A stretch of 33,124 bases of DNA from an uncultured Eubacteriales bacterium (GCA_902781945.1 CACZLE010000025.1:1-33124); one strand, 5' to 3'. Numbered from the stretch's first letter, positions 8,143-16,013 are shown. A program made the numbers and translations. The notes: generated by a model from the letters alone, not told the origin.

Positions 8143-9593
8143 GCCCCGTTCGGCGGCGGACGCCGCGCAAGGTCCGCTCCTGGGCGCTGGCAGCGGTCCT
8201 GCTCGGGCTGCTGGCTGTGTTTGCGCTATTGTATTTTCTGCTGAAAAAGGAAAATGTGGACCTGCCTCCCCAGTACGTGGCCCAGCCCGTCACCCTCAGT
8301 GACCGGGAGGTGGCGGACATCGCCGCCATCGCCGTGGAGAACCGCAGCGGCAGCTATACCCTGCAAAACACGGATGCGGGCTGGCAGCTGGCGGGCTCGG
8401 CGGAGCCCCTGCGGGACGCCCTGCTGGAGCCCCTGGTGAACGACGCCGCGCTGATCGTGGCCGAGGACACGGTGGGCAGCCTGGACGAGCATCCCGAGTG
8501 GCAGCTTGCCCATTACGGCCTGGAGGACCCCGCCGCCCGGGTGACGGTGACCTTCGCGGACGGCGGCGGGCTGGCCTTCCGGGTGGGGGACAGCGTGCCC
8601 CAGGAAACCCCGGCCTATTATTTCTGTCTGGAGGGCGACCCGCACATCTATATCGCGGCCTCCGACATATACGACGCCTATATCACCACAGCCCTGGCCC
8701 TGCACGACGTGGCCGACCCTGCCCTGGACGGCGGGCTCATTGACCGTATCGCCTTCACGGGCCGGGACGCCTTTGCCCTGGAAAAGCATGCCGACGGCTG
8801 GTATCTGGCGGAGCCCTTCGCCTATCCGCTGTCTGACGCGGCGATGGACAGCCTGCTGGGTAAGCTGGAAGGCCTGCGCTTCGCCCAGTTTGAGGCCGAG
8901 GCGGCGGAGGCCGATCTGAGCCTGTATGGTCTGGAGCCGCCGGAGCGCACGCTGACGGTGGACATCGCCGAGACCGTGGTGACGGGATACGGTGAAAACG
9001 ACGAAATCATCGGCGAAAAGCGCCTGCCCGCCTATCAATTGACCTTCGGCCTGGGCCGCGAGGAAAACGACGTGGTGTTCTACTGCCTCTACAAAGGCCA
9101 GGTGCTCAAGGCCACCAGCTTTTCCGCGGGCTTCCTGCGCACCCAGAGCTATGACAGCCTTTTTCTCACCAATCCCTTTAACGCCCCCACCAACGACCTG
9201 AGCCGCCTGGTGTGGGAGCGGGACGGCGTTCAAACCGTCTACGATCTCTCCCTCACCGAACGGGTGCTGCCCAACAATGCCCTGGAAACCGACGAAAACG
9301 GCAACGTGCTCTACGACCTGGCGGCGACGAAGGATGGCGCGCCCCTGGACAGCGACGCCTTCCTGGCCGCCTACCGGCAGCTGGTGGAGCTGCGCACCCA
9401 GGACCGCCTGCCCGCGGATTATACGCTGCCCGACACCGAGCCCCTGCTGCGCGTCACCCTCACCCGGGACAGCGGCGGCGTCCGGCAAATCGCCCTCTAT
9501 CCCCTGGACGCCCTACACCGGGCCGTGGCCGTCGACGGCGTGGCCCTGTATCAGGTGGAAAAGGGCTGGGCGGAGAGCGTGGAGATGCCATAA
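8139..9593 (+). CDS. DUF4340 domain protein, last gene of the ABC operon
   Basis: A 484-aa protein starting at a GTG whose TGA overlap with the upstream stop forces translational coupling. A short basic N-terminus precedes one transmembrane helix (about 14-36), so the rest is extracytoplasmic. The body contains repeats of a module with W at the turn (GWQLAGSAEPLRDALLEPL and GWYLAEPFAYPLSDAAMDSL), each followed by LxxYGLExPxxxLTV, which is the hallmark of DUF4340. The two YGLE modules suggest an internal duplication. DUF4340 proteins commonly accompany GldA/F/G-type ABC genes. The molecular role is unknown. Confidence 0.85.
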   Translation: MSPVRRRTPRKVRSWALAAVLLGLLAVFALLYFLLKKENVDLPPQYVAQPVTLSDREVADIAAIAVENRSGSYTLQNTDAGWQLAGSAEPLRDALLEPLVNDAALIVAEDTVGSLDEHPEWQLAHYGLEDPAARVTVTFADGGGLAFRVGDSVPQETPAYYFCLEGDPHIYIAASDIYDAYITTALALHDVADPALDGGLIDRIAFTGRDAFALEKHADGWYLAEPFAYPLSDAAMDSLLGKLEGLRFAQFEAEAAEADLSLYGLEPPERTLTVDIAETVVTGYGENDEIIGEKRLPAYQLTFGLGREENDVVFYCLYKGQVLKATSFSAGFLRTQSYDSLFLTNPFNAPTNDLSRLVWERDGVQTVYDLSLTERVLPNNALETDENGNVLYDLAATKDGAPLDSDAFLAAYRQLVELRTQDRLPADYTLPDTEPLLRVTLTRDSGGVRQIALYPLDALHRAVAVDGVALYQVEKGWAESVEMP

Positions 9594-9630
9594 TGGAACG
9601 ATAAACAGAAATTTGATGGGGAGGGTTCCG

Positions 9631-9677
9631 TTGGGGCTTTGCCCCAAACCCCACCAGGGAGGGGAGCCCCTCCCTGG
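9631..9677. repeat. tandem GC-rich hairpins
   Basis: TTGGGGC-TTT-GCCCCAA (9631-9647) is followed by CCAGGGAGGGG-AG-CCCCTCCCTGG (9654-9677), an 11-bp perfect stem. They lie 38 nt after the DUF4340 stop with no T run. The first hairpin resembles the one at 75-99. Confidence 0.7.
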
Positions 9678-9750
9678 ACCCGGCTGCGGCGGATGTTGCG
9701 TGACTTGGATAACAAGCAGCTTCCCGCATTTACTTGGATAACGCAATCCA

Positions 9751-9931
9751 CCGCTTCCGGGCAGCCAGCTTCGCTGGCGTGCTGTGCGCAAAGCGCACAG
9801 CGAAAACCCGCTGGACAGACCAGAAAATGAATAAATTCATTTTCTGGCTGGCCAACGGGTTTTCTTCTGCCCGGAAGCTCTCTTTGCGACGTTCAAGTTT
9901 CAGGCGCAGATTGTTTGTTGATATTTTCAAG
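9751..9931 (+). repeat. cloverleaf-like palindromic element, copy 1
   Basis: An outer stem CTTCCGGGCAG/CTGCCCGGAAG encloses a hairpin CCAGC-TTC-GCTGG, a hairpin GCTGTGCGC-AAA-GCGCACAGC, and a long arm. That arm begins GAAAACCCG/CGGGTTTTC and ends in a 13-bp apical stem CCAGAAAATGAAT/ATTCATTTTCTGG. A conserved unpaired tail follows with CAGGCGCA and ATTGTTTGT. The same architecture occurs in reverse orientation at 17845-18026, with different bases but preserved pairing in several stems. Confidence 0.85.
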
Positions 9932-9950
9932 TCGGTTCGCCCGCTGGGAT

Positions 9951-10003
9951 GCAAGGGATGAAATCCCTTGCCGCAGGATCATAAGGGCCGCGGAGGCCCT
10001 TAT
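9951..10003. repeat. two adjacent perfect hairpins
   Basis: GCAAGGGAT-GAA-ATCCCTTGC (9951-9971) and ATAAGGGCC-GCGGA-GGCCCTTAT (9981-10003) each have 9-bp perfect stems, joined by CGCAGGATC. A comparable linker, TGCGGATTGAA, precedes the 11-bp hairpin at 29450-29475, which suggests a shared module. Confidence 0.7.
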
Positions 10004-10058
10004 CGTAACCCCTTGCCAATTTCCGTTTCTCAATTTTTCCCCATATAATTGGAAACTA

Positions 10059-10087
10059 TTGACAACCCTCCCAACAAATGCTATCTT
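10059..10087 (+). promoter_or_regulatory. promoter of the MBOAT operon
   Basis: TTGACA (10059-10064) and TATCTT (10082-10087) are separated by exactly 17 nt and lie about 35 nt upstream of the MBOAT start. This gives the O-acetylation genes their own transcription start separate from the ABC operon. Confidence 0.85.
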
Positions 10088-10121
10088 ATCCACGGAGCCT
10101 GTTTGTCGGGGGAGAATGTCG

Positions 10122-11546
10122 ATGCTGTTCAGTTCCATGATCTTTCTGTGGATCTTCCTTCCTGCTGTGCTGGCAGGAAGTTTTTTGCTGCGCAAGACCC
10201 GGCTGGTGAACCTTTTTTTGGTGTTGGCCAGCCTGTTTTTTTATGCCTGGGGCGAGCCGGTCAACGTGCTGCTGATGGTTTTCTCCATCCTGCTCAATTA
10301 CGGCGCGGGGCGCTTGCTGGCAAAATTTGAAAAGAACGACCCCTATGAGGCGCGCAAGCTGGTGCTGGCGCTGGATATCCTGCTGAACCTGGCGCTGCTG
10401 GGGTATTTCAAATACCTGGGCCTGCTGGTGGAGGGCGTCAACGCCCTGCTGGGCCTCTTGGGGGCCAAGGCCCTGGAGGTCCCCGCGGTGAGTCTGCCCA
10501 TCGGCATCTCCTTTTTCACCTTTCAGGCCCTGTCCTACGTGGTGGACGTGTACCGCCGCAAGGTGGAAGCCCAGAAAAAGCTGCTCAACGTGGCCCTGTA
10601 TATTTCCTTTTTCCCCCAGCTCATCGCGGGCCCCATCGTGCGCTATCGGGAGATCAACGATCAGATCGAAAGCCGCCATGTGACGGCGGAGGATTTTGCC
10701 CAGGGCGCGCGGCGGTTCATCTACGGATTGGCTAAAAAAGTGCTGATCGCCAACGTGATGGCCCAGGGCGCGGACGGCCTGTACGCCCTCCAGCCCGCCG
10801 GCGTCACCGGCGGCATGGCCTGGCTGGCAGCCATCCTGTATACCTTCCAGATCTATTACGATTTCAGCGGCTATTCCGACATGGCCATCGGCCTTGGCCG
10901 GATGTTCGGATTCCATTTCTCCGAAAACTTCCGCTACCCTTATCTGTCCCGCTCCATCCGGGAATTCTGGCGGCGCTGGCACATCAGCCTGTCCACCTGG
11001 TTCAAGGAATACGTGTATATCCCCCTGGGCGGCAACCGCAGGGGCCGGGGCCGCACCTATCTGAACCTGTTCATCGTGTTCGCCCTCACGGGCATCTGGC
11101 ACGGCGCTGGCGTCAGCTTTCTGCTGTGGGGTCTCTATCACGGCCTGCTGTCCATCCTGGAGCGGCTGGGGCTGGAAAAGGCCCTCAAAAAGCTGGGGCC
11201 GGTGAGCTGGCTGTACGCCTTCGCCGCCGTGGTTTTCGGCTGGGTGCTCTTCCGGGTGGAGGACGTTCCTCTGGCCCTGCAATGGGTGAGTCGCATGCTG
11301 GTCCCCTGGAAGTATACCGTCACCGCCTATCACCTGTTCGATCATATCACCCACAAGATGCTCTATTTGCTGCCCGTGGCGGGGCTTGGCATGGGGCCCA
11401 TCCAGGCACTGGCGAAATGGCGCGGACTGAATCAGCGCTGGCAGTTTTCCTGGGTGGAGTGTCTGTACTGCCTGCTCCTTTTCATCTCCTGCCTGGGCGC
11501 GCTGACCGGCAGCAGCTACAATCCCTTTATCTACTTCAAGTTCTGA
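10122..11546 (+). CDS. MBOAT-family O-acyltransferase, AlgI/DltB-like
   Basis: A 474-aa polytopic protein of the membrane-bound O-acyltransferase family, the type that moves acetyl groups across the membrane for attachment to exported polysaccharide or teichoic acid. Family landmarks are visible: LPIGISFFTFQALSYVVDVY, FFPQLIAGPIVRY, the YYDFSGYSDMAIGLGRMFGF segment, SIREFWRRWHISLSTWFKEY with the first conserved histidine, and LTGIWHGAG with the catalytic histidine. Of two in-frame ATGs I chose the second (10122) because GGGGGAG lies 7 nt before it; the first is too close. It is followed after 13 nt by the AlgJ-like partner gene. Confidence 0.93.
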   Translation: MLFSSMIFLWIFLPAVLAGSFLLRKTRLVNLFLVLASLFFYAWGEPVNVLLMVFSILLNYGAGRLLAKFEKNDPYEARKLVLALDILLNLALLGYFKYLGLLVEGVNALLGLLGAKALEVPAVSLPIGISFFTFQALSYVVDVYRRKVEAQKKLLNVALYISFFPQLIAGPIVRYREINDQIESRHVTAEDFAQGARRFIYGLAKKVLIANVMAQGADGLYALQPAGVTGGMAWLAAILYTFQIYYDFSGYSDMAIGLGRMFGFHFSENFRYPYLSRSIREFWRRWHISLSTWFKEYVYIPLGGNRRGRGRTYLNLFIVFALTGIWHGAGVSFLLWGLYHGLLSILERLGLEKALKKLGPVSWLYAFAAVVFGWVLFRVEDVPLALQWVSRMLVPWKYTVTAYHLFDHITHKMLYLLPVAGLGMGPIQALAKWRGLNQRWQFSWVECLYCLLLFISCLGALTGSSYNPFIYFKF

Positions 11547-11559
11547 TCGGAGGCTACCA

Positions 11560-12687
11560 ATGAAGCATCGGGCGGTAAAGATCGTTTTTATCGTGCTGTT
11601 TCTCCTGCTTCTTTATGTTCCCACAGCCGTGTGGGTTCTGGCGGGAGGACGGCTGAAAAATGAAAACCTGGAAAACCGCGTCCTGGCGGAAAAGCCCCAA
11701 TTTTCCCTGGCCAACCTGGAAAAGCTGCCTTCCCTGTACGAAAAATACTACCGGGATAACCTGCCCTTCCGCAATCAGCTTATTTCCCTGTACGCCCACG
11801 AGGAGCGCGCGCTGTTTTACAATCCCATCGTCACCACGGTGACCTTCGGCAAGGGCAATTGGCTGTACTACATCAACGTCAACCAGGGCAATCCCGTGGC
11901 CTCCTACCGGGGCGAGGACCTGTTCTCCCCCGAGGAGCTGCGCAACATCGTGATCAACCTGCGCAAGACCCGGGACAACCTCAAAAAGATCGGCTGCGAC
12001 TTTGTGCTGCTGCTGGCGCCCAACAAGTTCCGCGTCTATCCGGAGTATTTTCCCGATTATTACGGCGAAATGGGCGAGACCAGCGCCATCGGGCAGCTGT
12101 ACGACTTTGTAAAAAAGCACACGGACATCAAGATCCTGTACGCCTATGACCAGCTGATGCAGGCCAAGGCGGATTTTCCCGACGTGCCCATCTATTTTAC
12201 CACCGATACGCACTGGAACCGCGTGGGCTCCTACACCGCCTCCAAGCTGCTGATGGATACGCTGAACATCCAGCTCCCCGCCCTGTCCCGGGAAAACATC
12301 GTGCAGAAGGAGACCCCCTACGCGGGCGACCTGACCAAGCTGACCCACCTGAGCGACACCATGGCCGTGGATCGGGAATACTACGTGAAGGACGAGGCCC
12401 GACCCAAGTACACCCAGAAGAACACCAACAACGGCCTGGTGCATTACGGCTGGTCCGACGCGGGCCAGGGCCGCAAGCTTTTCATCCGCACGGATAGCTT
12501 CGGCGAATTGATGCTGGAGTATCTGATGCCCTATTTTTCCCAGACGGTGGCCATGTACAACTCCGAATACGAGCACCAGGCCGTGGATGAATTACAGCCC
12601 GACGTGTTTGTGCAGGTCTGCCTGGAGCGCATCATGTGGGAGCAGCTGCTGAACGGCCCGCTGTACGTATTGCCGGAGGACCGCTGA
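11560..12687 (+). CDS. AlgJ/DHHW-type SGNH-like O-acetyltransferase partner
   Basis: The 375-aa protein has one N-terminal signal anchor (about 7-28) and an extracytoplasmic domain related to AlgJ/AlgX and the DHHW family. These proteins complete transfer of acetyl groups delivered by an MBOAT partner. The motif TDTHWN supplies the Asp-His pair, and a serine in RTDSFGELML sits where the SGNH nucleophile is expected. An early ENRVLAEKPQF segment is also typical of the family. GGAGG lies 6 nt before the ATG, and the gene follows the MBOAT gene by 13 nt, so they form one operon. The acceptor polymer is not known. Confidence 0.88.
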   Translation: MKHRAVKIVFIVLFLLLLYVPTAVWVLAGGRLKNENLENRVLAEKPQFSLANLEKLPSLYEKYYRDNLPFRNQLISLYAHEERALFYNPIVTTVTFGKGNWLYYINVNQGNPVASYRGEDLFSPEELRNIVINLRKTRDNLKKIGCDFVLLLAPNKFRVYPEYFPDYYGEMGETSAIGQLYDFVKKHTDIKILYAYDQLMQAKADFPDVPIYFTTDTHWNRVGSYTASKLLMDTLNIQLPALSRENIVQKETPYAGDLTKLTHLSDTMAVDREYYVKDEARPKYTQKNTNNGLVHYGWSDAGQGRKLFIRTDSFGELMLEYLMPYFSQTVAMYNSEYEHQAVDELQPDVFVQVCLERIMWEQLLNGPLYVLPEDR

Positions 12688-12701
12688 AGCGGCACGCGCG
12701 G

Positions 12702-12730
12702 TTGCGCCGCCGGGCCCGATGGGGTATAAT
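12702..12730 (+). promoter_or_regulatory. promoter of the SH3-NlpC/P60-like gene
   Basis: TTGCGC (12702-12707), a 17-nt spacer and a perfect TATAAT (12725-12730) lie 34 nt before the ATG. GGAGG at 12755-12759 provides the ribosome binding site. Confidence 0.75.
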
Positions 12731-12764
12731 AAGAGAGTTTCAAGGTTTTGACGCGGAGGTTTTC

Positions 12765-14474
12765 ATGTACAAAAGGATCCTTGCCTTGCTGCTGATGCTT
12801 TGCCTGCTTCCCGCCCTGCCCGCCCGGGCGGAGGAAGCGTTTTTCGCCTATTTTCCGGATGCCCGCTGGCTCCGTGTGGAGCCCAAGGCTGGCTCGGGCA
12901 CGGTGGACAACGTGCCCGCCCGCACCATGCTGCGGCTGGAGCCCGTGGACGAAAAATACGCCTACACCAGCTATAAGGGCAAGGCGGGTTATATCTACTA
13001 CAAGGATTACGTGGTCATGGATTACACCGACCCCGCCTCTCCCGAGGCCGTGACGGTGGAAGGCTTCTTCGGTGCGCCGGTGTATATGCGCCAAAGCCCC
13101 CTGAAAAACGCGCCCCTGGTGGCCCAGCTGCCCACCGACGTGCGCTTCCAGATCACCCACGTGACGGACGAATACGCCTATATCCTCTTTGAGGGCAAGG
13201 AAGGCTACGTGTACAAGGCCGACTTTGTGGAAATGGAATACAAAAAGGGCCGGGTGGATCCCTATATCGCCTTTGTGGACGAGCCCACCCCCGCCTGGTC
13301 CACCCCCTATTACGGGGCCACCCTGGGGGCCGAGCTGCCGCCCTATACCCCCATCCTGGTGGACGGCTATGACGGCGACCACATCACCGTGCTCCACGGC
13401 GGCCAGCAGCTCTTTGTGGAGGCGGGCGAATTGACGCCCCTCAGCGAGGATTACGCCCTGGAGCCCTTCCCGGCCCAGGTGGCCGCCCATTCTGACGGCC
13501 TGCAATATCCCCTGGAGCACGCCGCGGTGATCGCGGAATTTGCCCGGGACGCCGACGTGACCGTGCAGGCCCTGCACGGCGAATACGCCCTGGTGACGGA
13601 CGGCAACCAGCGGGCCTACATTCCCTTCCAGCGCCTCAAATCCAGCCCCACGGTGGACGCCGCCATGGACGCCCTGGGCCTGCTGCGGGAGCGCATGGAG
13701 GGCCAGAAGATATTGGACATCGCCTTCTCCATGCTGGAGGAAAACAACCCCATTCTGCTGGCCTACAATGAATACCTGGGCGGCAACGCCGTGGCCCGGT
13801 TCCAGTACGGCTGCCCCTATCTGTGGGCTGGCTTCAATGAAAGCAGCCTGCTCCGCGCCCGGCATCCCTCCTCGGACAGCAACTATTATTTCACCGACCA
13901 ATTGTATCTGGGCGGCTTTGACTGCATCGGCTTCACCCGCTGGGTGCACAGCCAGGCCGGCATGAAAAAGCTGCCCGCCATCTCCGAAACCCAGAAATCC
14001 AGCCGCGGGCGCATTGATGAAGTAAAAAAGCTGCCCTACGACCAATGGCACACGGTGCTGAAGGTGGGCGACGCCCTGAACCTGCATTACCGCTCCGGCG
14101 GCTATCACACGGGCCTGTACATCGGCACGCTGGCGGATTTCGGCTTTGATCCCGCCGAGCTGGGCGCCCTGGCCCCCTATGCCAACTATCCGCTGCTGAT
14201 CCATTGCGGCATGAACAACTTCCACACCGCCTGGTACACCCAGTATTTGCAGGACAACCACCTGACCAGCGTTACCCCACCCGACGGCGGCGTGACCGTC
14301 TCCATCCTGGGCGTGCCCTACAAGGACGTGCCCAATACCGAAACCATGTGGGCGGGCACCCGCAACAAAAAGACCTTCTGGTGGTTCGATCTGCTGGGCT
14401 ATAACCTTACCGTCATCACCCCCACGGACGAAAGCTACAGCTGGTACAACGTGTATCGGAATACGGAAAAATAA
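12765..14474 (+). CDS. secreted SH3-domain and NlpC/P60-like cell wall protein
   Basis: The 569-aa protein opens with a signal peptide cut near ALPARAEEA (about residue 22). Residues about 30-260 contain repeated SH3b-like modules with the pattern YAYTSYKGKAGYIYYKDYV and YAYILFEGKEGYVYKADFV. The C-terminal half (about 330-510) resembles an NlpC/P60 peptidase: Cys387 in GGFDCIGFTRWVHSQAG as nucleophile at the start of a helix, and His448 in GGYHTGLYIG as base. Such enzymes cut peptidoglycan stem peptides. The core is longer than in standard NlpC/P60 domains and the spacing between Cys and His is wide, so it may be a divergent amidase or transglutaminase-like member. Downstream of the O-acetylation genes it fits a cell-envelope function. 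Confidence 0.75.
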   Translation: MYKRILALLLMLCLLPALPARAEEAFFAYFPDARWLRVEPKAGSGTVDNVPARTMLRLEPVDEKYAYTSYKGKAGYIYYKDYVVMDYTDPASPEAVTVEGFFGAPVYMRQSPLKNAPLVAQLPTDVRFQITHVTDEYAYILFEGKEGYVYKADFVEMEYKKGRVDPYIAFVDEPTPAWSTPYYGATLGAELPPYTPILVDGYDGDHITVLHGGQQLFVEAGELTPLSEDYALEPFPAQVAAHSDGLQYPLEHAAVIAEFARDADVTVQALHGEYALVTDGNQRAYIPFQRLKSSPTVDAAMDALGLLRERMEGQKILDIAFSMLEENNPILLAYNEYLGGNAVARFQYGCPYLWAGFNESSLLRARHPSSDSNYYFTDQLYLGGFDCIGFTRWVHSQAGMKKLPAISETQKSSRGRIDEVKKLPYDQWHTVLKVGDALNLHYRSGGYHTGLYIGTLADFGFDPAELGALAPYANYPLLIHCGMNNFHTAWYTQYLQDNHLTSVTPPDGGVTVSILGVPYKDVPNTETMWAGTRNKKTFWWFDLLGYNLTVITPTDESYSWYNVYRNTEK

Positions 14475-14517
14475 GAAGATCGGGAGCATCTCAATCGTGC
14501 TCCCGATCTTCTTATTT
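14469..14517. terminator. bidirectional terminator with 20-bp perfect stem
   Basis: A 20-bp perfect inverted repeat (14469-14488 and 14498-14517) with a 9-nt loop lies between two convergent genes. Each arm contains the stop codon of one gene: TAA at 14472-14474 for the NlpC-like gene and its mirror at 14512-14514 for the methylase. The arm ends, ATTT and AAAT, give short T tracts in both directions. Confidence 0.85.
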
Positions 14518-15144
14518 GGCCACTGTATGATTAGCATATGTCGCCCATGTTGGCTCATAGCTATCTTCTGCCTGATCTCCCCACATATCCCATCCTGAAC
14601 GCTTTCCGCGTGCAAACAGCTCAAGATAAGGCCCAGGAGAACAAGATTCAATAAGCGGAACAATTTCATCTGGTTTTCTACTATGCTCTCGTTTAATGGA
14701 ACGAATCAAGTTAACCTGAGATCGCGCAGGGTCAAGTGTCCTATTTTTGTCTCCTTTGATTCCAAACAAGAGAATTTCCGTTACATTTCTGAAATAAAAG
14801 CCAACTCCACGCCCATCCGGCATCCCATCGTGACGAACTTTTTCCCATATTATATTCGTCTTATATTCAAAGCCCCAAGCTTTCATAACCTCAAGGCCTT
14901 CTGGTAGCAAAGCATTCGGAACCCACAAATATAAATGGCTTTTTTCGGCAGATAAAGAAGAAACCGGCAAAGCCTTTATATCTTCAAGATTCATTGTCTC
15001 ATATCTCGCAAGACGTTTATGTTCGGGTGCTATCTTTCCAGTTCTATTTTGAAACTGCCATGGTGGATCGGCATATATTGTCTTATATTTTTTCCCTTGC
15101 GTAAAGCCAACAAGACTATTAATCGTTTCATTGATAGCACTCAT
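14512..15144 (-). CDS. MT-A70 family adenine-N6 DNA methyltransferase
   Basis: The 210-aa protein carries the catalytic DPPW motif in KTIYADPPWQF (about residues 21-31), which defines MT-A70-type N6-adenine methylases, and the C-terminal block LELFARGKRSGWDMWGDQ used for SAM binding and fold closure in bacterial members. Length is typical for a stand-alone enzyme. Its ATG overlaps the stop of the upstream nuclease gene as ATGA, so the two are translated as a coupled pair. It probably protects the host from the neighbouring restriction enzyme by modifying adenine in the shared target. The region is much richer in A and T than its surroundings, which argues for recent acquisition. Confidence 0.88.
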   Translation of the reverse strand: MSAINETINSLVGFTQGKKYKTIYADPPWQFQNRTGKIAPEHKRLARYETMNLEDIKALPVSSLSAEKSHLYLWVPNALLPEGLEVMKAWGFEYKTNIIWEKVRHDGMPDGRGVGFYFRNVTEILLFGIKGDKNRTLDPARSQVNLIRSIKREHSRKPDEIVPLIESCSPGPYLELFARGKRSGWDMWGDQAEDSYEPTWATYANHTVAK

Positions 15145-15818
15145 AACGATTCCTCTTTTTTATAATCCGAAATACATCCTGGCCGTATACCAATAGCAAG
15201 AATTGGACACCCGCCATTTCGTCTTGCCTGCAAGCGTGGTTCCAATTTGCCCATCCACGTAGTCGAAGCACCATATTTCTCCATAATTTCTTCGCCTAAG
15301 AAATTGAATACTTCATTTAGCTCTTCCGATCTCGTAACGATTATTCCAACATCTATAATCCGTGCGTCAAAATAGTTGCGCATAGCAAGCAGATCACGAT
15401 CAAAAGTCTGGTCTTTACTGTTCCATTCAAGGTCAAAAGCGACTTTGTTTTTCACAAAATCTATATTGTGCCCATCAATATAGCCTTCTACTGTAATATT
15501 CTCCGTCCTTTCGGCCTTAAACCCCCGACTTCCACTTCTTGAACTGCGCTCGCCCTTTTTAATCAACAAATCCGCAGTGATTTTTATTTCTTTCCATCCT
15601 TTTGGAAACAGTATATTGTCAAATTTCTTAGGAATAGAGCTTTTATTGCCTCCTGCAGCAGTTATATCGCCTAATGAGAAAACAAACTTATCAAGACACT
15701 CTAATACCTCCTCCCATTCTTTCTGATATATATTTGTTAAAATCTGTATGGCGTGACCATAGTCATAAAATTCATATTTTCTTAGTAATGATTCAGACAA
15801 ACCTGTTTGAATTCGCAT
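15141..15818 (-). CDS. type II restriction endonuclease, BglII/BstYI family
   Basis: The 225-aa protein has the family core: IDFVKNKVAFDLEWNSKDQ followed by FDRDL (acidic residues and EWN replacing the usual ExK), and the later STTWMGKLEPRL and GGCPILAIGI blocks. BglII/BstYI enzymes cut palindromes containing GATC, so a GATC-core target is a reasonable inference but is not shown. The W in STTWMGKL stands where I recall a histidine in relatives. I chose the ATG at 15818, 9 nt after AGGAG; two upstream ATGs at 15827 and 15824 are too close. The nuclease gene precedes the methylase in one transcript from the promoter at 15856-15884. Confidence 0.85.
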   Translation of the reverse strand: MRIQTGLSESLLRKYEFYDYGHAIQILTNIYQKEWEEVLECLDKFVFSLGDITAAGGNKSSIPKKFDNILFPKGWKEIKITADLLIKKGERSSRSGSRGFKAERTENITVEGYIDGHNIDFVKNKVAFDLEWNSKDQTFDRDLLAMRNYFDARIIDVGIIVTRSEELNEVFNFLGEEIMEKYGASTTWMGKLEPRLQARRNGGCPILAIGIRPGCISDYKKEESL

Positions 15819-15855
15819 TATCATCATCTCCTGATTTCACTTTTCCTGCACCAAT

Positions 15856-15884
15856 AATATATCACATATTAGAGTTTATCTCAA
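15856..15884 (-). promoter_or_regulatory. promoter of the restriction-modification operon
   Basis: The minus strand has TTGAGA (15879-15884), a 17-nt spacer and TATATT (15856-15861), about 38 nt upstream of the nuclease start. No separate promoter for the methylase and no C-protein gene is seen. Confidence 0.75.
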
Positions 15885-15934
15885 GCTTAATTATCCTTTA
15901 CCATATATATTTCCAAATAACAGCTGATTCTTTA

Positions 15935-15963
15935 TTGCGTTTTTTTTTATTTACTTTTATAAT
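15935..15963 (+). promoter_or_regulatory. mnmG promoter
   Basis: TTGCGT (15935-15940) and TATAAT (15958-15963) are separated by 17 nt in AT-rich DNA 51 nt upstream of mnmG. A weak ribosome binding site, AGGTG, lies 6 nt before the ATG. Confidence 0.75.
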
Positions 15964-16013
15964 CTATGTGGAAAAGGTGATTATCTTTTCCTACAACATT
16001 TCACAGGTGTATC

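Larger units (their letters stand above)
9594..10121. other. 528-nt intergenic region packed with palindromes
   Basis: No gene is supported here. From left to right it holds two tandem hairpins (9631-9677), an 11-nt direct repeat ACTTGGATAAC (9703-9713 and 9732-9742), the cloverleaf-like element copy 1 (9751-9931), two further hairpins (9951-9971 and 9981-10003), and the MBOAT promoter. The small open frames across it change frame at every stem and lack ribosome binding sites. Confidence 0.75.

Noticed and set aside
12531..14669. 712-codon minus-strand frame across the NlpC-like gene
   Set aside because: It crosses a 20-bp terminator hairpin and the methylase end, and its translation shows the His/Gly/Val bias of an antisense frame.
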